64,000 bases of DNA from Rhodoferax aquaticus (GTDB lineage: Bacteria > Pseudomonadota > Gammaproteobacteria > Burkholderiales > Burkholderiaceae_C): contig NZ_CP036282.1 in NCBI RefSeq assembly GCF_006974105.1, forward strand, positions 3,844,001-3,908,000, given 5' to 3'. Shown here one piece after another: positions 61,013-64,000 of the stretch; positions within the stretch are counted from its first letter, which is position 1, and each line of letters opens with the position of its first letter. A program made the position numbers and the translations under genes. A model generated the notes under the pieces. That model saw only the letters and a program-made list of their open reading frames with translations, did not search any database and was not told the DNA's origin.

Positions 61013-62671
61013 ATGGGCGCACTACTCAAATTAACCAAAGACATCCGCCAGATGAGTGATCTTCCTGCGGCGCTGAACCCGGACCCTTGGGAATGCGCAA
61101 GTGACGAAGCGCGACGGGTGGCGGGCCTGCGCGAGTCGTTGATTGGGCCGCTGGTTGACCTGATCAATGGCGGTGCCAGCATCAACCATGCAGCGGCGCT
61201 GCTCAAGTCCCAACTGGATGCAGGCACAGCCGATCTGCGGACCAAGCACCTGGTCAGCATGCTGGCCGGTGATGCTGTCGTGGACGTGATGAGCGTGCCC
61301 ACCATCAAACGCTGGCTGAGCGGCTTCATGAGGGACGGCAAGAACGCCTTGCTGCCCAAGCACACCGGCCGCGTGCGTCAAGCCTACGGGTGGGAAGAGC
61401 GCGCCGTAACCCTGTACAACCTGCCAGGCAAGCCCGGCTTTGCTGACGTGACTTCACGCCTGATTCAAGAGGGCTTTGAAGACGTTTCAGAAAGCCGGGT
61501 GAAACGCTACCTGAAGGCGCTGCCCGCCACCCTGGGCAAGTTCAGCCCCGCACGCATTGGCAAGCACCTGCACCAGTTGACCCGGCAGAAGTTCCAGCGC
61601 CGCAGCCTGGACGAAGTGCTGGTGGGCGAAATCTACGCAGGCGACGGTCACACGGCTGACTGCTATGTGGCGCACCCCAACACCGGCAAACCCTACCGGC
61701 CCGAACTGACGGTGTTTATCGACATCAAGAGCAGCTACATCACAGGCTGGTGGCTGTCCGAGTCGGAAAGCACGGTCTCCACCATGTTCGCGCTGAGCCA
61801 CGCCATGCGCATGTTTAACCATGTGCCAGCCTGGGTGTACGTTGACCGAGGCCCCGGCTACCGCGCTCGCCTGCTGTCCGATGAGAGCACCGGCTTCTAT
61901 GCCCGCTTTGACATCGGCGTGATCGGCGCGCTGCCTGGCAACCCGCATGGCAAGGGCTGGATTGAGCGCTTCTTCCGCACAGTGCGTGACAAGCACGATA
62001 AGTTCTATGCGGGCGGCAATGTGTACTGCGGCGATGACATGGCCCCCGAGGTGAACCGCCGCCTGAGCGCCGATCTGGCCATGGGTCGCCGTGAGTTGCC
62101 CAGCCTCAAGTCCTATGTGGACAGCTTCACTCAATGGCTGGAGCACTACCACAACCAGCCGCAGGACAAGCTGGACGGACGCACACCCAACCAGGTATGG
62201 AACGAGCTGCGCCCGGTGCCGGTGGAGCTGAGCATGGATGCCATTGCCCGCCCCCGCGAAGAGTGCACGGTCAGCCGCCAGACGGTGCGCCTGCACAACC
62301 GCTTCTATTACGCCGAGGCCTTGGCCTTGTTCGATGCGCAGAAGCTGGACGTGGAGTACGACCTGCACCACGACAACCGCGTGTGGTGCTTCGACAAGAA
62401 GGGCCGCTTCATCGTGGAAGCCAAGCTGGTCAACAAGATCGGCGTGCTGCCCACCAGCCGCCTGGAGGAAGGCCGCGACCGCCGCCTGCAGGGCCAGCTC
62501 AAGCGACTGCAGCGCAAGGTGGACGAAGCCACCCGCCGCCGCGACGACCCGGTGGAAGCCACCGACCAATTTGCCGCCATCGAAGCGCTGCACCCCACCC
62601 CGGCCTTGCCCACGCCCAAGGGCAATGACGTGATTGACATCGACCTTTTGACTTGGAGGAATGACAAATGA
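61013..62671 (+). CDS. A: MuA-type DDE transposase
   Basis: The 552-residue transposase integrates and replicates the phage by transposition. The catalytic triad is visible: D211 (EIYAGDGHT), D278 (YVDRGPGYR) and the Glu of GKGWIERFFRT near 318. An HTH-rich N-terminal part (about 40-190) would bind the phage ends, and a Mu-transposase C-terminal beta-barrel (about 420-490) and basic helix (RRLQGQLKRLQRKVDEATRRR near 485) follow. The stop overlaps the ATPase gene (ATGA). Confidence 0.93.
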   Translation: MGALLKLTKDIRQMSDLPAALNPDPWECASDEARRVAGLRESLIGPLVDLINGGASINHAAALLKSQLDAGTADLRTKHLVSMLAGDAVVDVMSVPTIKRWLSGFMRDGKNALLPKHTGRVRQAYGWEERAVTLYNLPGKPGFADVTSRLIQEGFEDVSESRVKRYLKALPATLGKFSPARIGKHLHQLTRQKFQRRSLDEVLVGEIYAGDGHTADCYVAHPNTGKPYRPELTVFIDIKSSYITGWWLSESESTVSTMFALSHAMRMFNHVPAWVYVDRGPGYRARLLSDESTGFYARFDIGVIGALPGNPHGKGWIERFFRTVRDKHDKFYAGGNVYCGDDMAPEVNRRLSADLAMGRRELPSLKSYVDSFTQWLEHYHNQPQDKLDGRTPNQVWNELRPVPVELSMDAIARPREECTVSRQTVRLHNRFYYAEALALFDAQKLDVEYDLHHDNRVWCFDKKGRFIVEAKLVNKIGVLPTSRLEEGRDRRLQGQLKRLQRKVDEATRRRDDPVEATDQFAAIEALHPTPALPTPKGNDVIDIDLLTWRNDK

Positions 62672-63672
62672 GCACCCCCGCCCATAGAACCCAAAACGCA
62701 CTGCCTGGCATGCCCGCAGCGGCCAGCATCTACACGGACCAGGACCGGTCCAAGGTAGAGGCTGTCCTGAAGTGGCTGGAAGAAAACAAGAAAAGCCGCG
62801 CCTGGCTGAGCAAGAAGGCCAGCATCCCCTCAGGCACGCTGAGCCAGATTCTGAGTGGCAAATACGTCAGCAGTCCCACCCGCCAGCTCAACCAGATGCT
62901 GTCGGTGCTGGAAGTGGAAGGCGAGCGCCTGAAGGACGGCACGCCGGGCTATGTGCGTGGCAGTGTGCACAAGCTGATGGGCGTGGTGCTGGACCGCACC
63001 CGCAAGCACCAGAACTTTGGCGTGATCACCGGCTACGTGGGTGTGGGCAAAAGCCGCTGCTGCCGTGAGTACTGCGAGACCCACCCCATGACGCTCCTGG
63101 TGGAGGTCAGCCCCAACATGACACCCGGCGTGCTTATGACGGAGTTGCTGGAGCAACTGAACAACGCGGTGCCTGCAGGCCTGGACCGCAAGTTCCGCGA
63201 GCTGGTGCGTGTGCTCAAGGGCACCAACTATGTGGTGATTGCCGATGAGGCCGAGAAGATGAGCAGCAGCGCCCTGGAGCACCTGCGCCGCCTGCGTGAC
63301 ATGGCCCAGGTGGGCGTGGTGCTGGTGGGCACCGAGAAGCTGACCAACCTGATCAAGCCGCAGCACGGTCAGTTTGACCAGATTCGCAGCCGCGTTGGCA
63401 TGTGGCCAGAGACTATTCAGCGCATCAGCCGCGACGATGCCGATGACATGGCGCGCACGGCCCTTGCAGATGCCGGTGAGTTGAGCGATGAGGTGCTGGA
63501 CACGCTCTGGGCCTATTGCGATGGCAGCGCCCGTGTGCTGAATGAAAACCTGATACCGGCCGTCAAGGACTACGGCATGGGTAGCCTGCCGTTGAGCAGC
63601 CCGCTGATTGAGAAGATCGCGGCCAAGGTGCTGTTCATGGCCAAGCCCCGCGCTGAGCAGGGAGGCAAGTAA
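62668..63672 (+). CDS. B: MuB-type transposition ATPase
   Basis: This 334-residue AAA+ ATPase selects target DNA and activates MuA. It has an N-terminal HTH (about 35-75; SRAWLSKKASIPSGTLSQILSGKYV), Walker A GYVGVGKS (122-129) and Walker B VVIADEAEKM near 189, with sensor GVVLVGTEKL near 216. It overlaps the transposase gene by 4 bases and the next gene by 1. Confidence 0.92.
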   Translation: MSTPAHRTQNALPGMPAAASIYTDQDRSKVEAVLKWLEENKKSRAWLSKKASIPSGTLSQILSGKYVSSPTRQLNQMLSVLEVEGERLKDGTPGYVRGSVHKLMGVVLDRTRKHQNFGVITGYVGVGKSRCCREYCETHPMTLLVEVSPNMTPGVLMTELLEQLNNAVPAGLDRKFRELVRVLKGTNYVVIADEAEKMSSSALEHLRRLRDMAQVGVVLVGTEKLTNLIKPQHGQFDQIRSRVGMWPETIQRISRDDADDMARTALADAGELSDEVLDTLWAYCDGSARVLNENLIPAVKDYGMGSLPLSSPLIEKIAAKVLFMAKPRAEQGGK

Positions 63673-63896
63673 TGCTCGCCCTACTGCCTTACACCCCACC
63701 CGTGTTCCACACCACAGGCCAGACCGTGCAGCTCAAGCGCTGCCATGTAGTGATCAAGATGCCCGATGGCTCGCGTGGCGATCACACAGGCCTGTACCCC
63801 AATAGCTGGGATGCCTTGGACCGCGCCATTGAACTCTTCCCAGAAGCCCTGGTGGTGAGCGTGACGGTAGCCCGTGGCCGGAGGGCTGCAGCATGA
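63672..63896 (+). CDS. Unknown early phage protein, 74 residues
   Basis: The protein is probably a small beta-rich fold (VQLKRCHVVIKMPDGSRGDHTGLYP) with a helix (NSWDALDRAIELFPEALVV). It starts at TAATG with the MuB stop and overlaps the next gene as ATGA. The family is unknown; it is tightly embedded in the early operon. Confidence 0.7.
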   Translation: MLALLPYTPPVFHTTGQTVQLKRCHVVIKMPDGSRGDHTGLYPNSWDALDRAIELFPEALVVSVTVARGRRAAA

Positions 63897-64000
63897 CTCA
63901 AACCACTCCAATCCGCGCCACTTCCCGTACGCCACGCACCTGCCTGGAGCTGGGCCTGTGCCAGAACCGCAAGCCCGCCTGTGCCGACTGCGAGGTGCGT
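63893..64000 (+). CDS. Start of a Cys-rich early phage protein, cut by window edge
   Basis: ATG 63893 opens a frame through the window end, 36 codons visible. Four cysteines in 20 residues (TCLELGLCQNRKPACADC) suggest a zinc-binding domain. It overlaps the previous stop (ATGA). Nothing more can be said without the rest. Confidence 0.55.
   Translation, partial: MTQTTPIRATSRTPRTCLELGLCQNRKPACADCEVR

Larger units (their letters stand above)
49611..64000. mobile_element. Mu-like (BcepMu-type) transposable prophage, right end outside window
   Basis: The region has a central repressor with divergent modules: rightward Ner-like, early genes, DDE transposase A and ATPase B; leftward holin, transglycosylase, Rz/Rz1, DksA-type finger, terminase, portal and MuF. 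This split layout is that of BcepMu-type phages rather than Mu itself, where all late genes follow A and B. The left limit is set at a candidate 5'-TG end at 49611, just after the host terminator. Protease, major capsid and tail genes expected after MuF are missing. The element continues past 64000. Confidence 0.88.

Noticed and set aside
1..64000. tRNA, rRNA, riboswitch and CRISPR signals
   Set aside because: No T-loop-like GGTTCRANYCC in a cloverleaf context, no repeat-spacer array and no riboswitch core before glyA, purU or glmS was found by eye.

Overview
The window is high-GC chromosomal DNA from a betaproteobacterium, most likely Burkholderiales/Comamonadaceae and close to Rhodoferax, Limnohabitans or Polaromonas. 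This is judged from protein style, codon use and the intergenic repeats; no 16S or other marker is present. It has three parts: a choline and glycine betaine catabolic island (1-23066), a housekeeping and signalling segment (23067-49568), and a Mu-like prophage that runs off the right edge (about 49611-64000).

Catabolic island, all on the + strand. The order is soxA (5' end outside the window), soxG, glyA, a dipeptidase-like gene, a V4R-domain gene, dgcA, dgcB, etfA, etfB, gbcA, gbcB, proV, proW, gbdR-like regulator, proX/choX, purU, betB, betA. Together they describe a full route. A ProVWX/Cho-type ABC importer takes up choline or betaine, and BetA plus BetB oxidise choline to betaine. GbcAB demethylates betaine to dimethylglycine, DgcAB with a dedicated ETF gives sarcosine, and SoxBDAG gives glycine. 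GlyA makes serine, and PurU hydrolyses 10-formyl-THF arising from the methyl groups. The gene content matches the Pseudomonas gbc/dgc/sox loci, including the two conserved genes of unknown role (dipeptidase-like and V4R).

Middle segment. This holds a ZntB/CorA-type channel, a conserved hypothetical, a membrane-anchored serine hydrolase divergent from a large hybrid kinase (two REC domains plus HPt), an EamA exporter divergent from a LysR regulator, and a decayed patch with a PRC-barrel pseudogene. An orphan periplasmic binding protein follows, then glmS divergent from an Lrp/AsnC gene, and glmU with a translationally coupled short histidine kinase. Next come a DUF6279 lipoprotein, a TfoX-domain protein, 5-formyl-THF cyclo-ligase, a soluble lytic transglycosylase, a GST, tRNA nucleotidyltransferase (cca, carrying two copies of a dispersed repeat), an OmpR/TctE-type two-component pair and a PAS-GGDEF-EAL protein that ends at a strong terminator.

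Prophage. The layout is that of BcepMu-type transposable phages. A central repressor (58725-59156, -) and a Ner-like gene (59240, +) diverge. The rightward operon holds unknown early genes, a MuA-type DDE transposase and a MuB-type ATPase. The leftward block holds holin, transglycosylase, Rz with an embedded Rz1, a DksA-type zinc finger, small and large terminase, portal, four small genes and a MuF head protein with a possible toxin-like C-terminus. No protease/scaffold, major capsid or tail gene follows MuF: the next thing to the left is a candidate phage end and then host DNA, so the prophage looks deleted or streamlined. No tRNA, rRNA or CRISPR array was seen.
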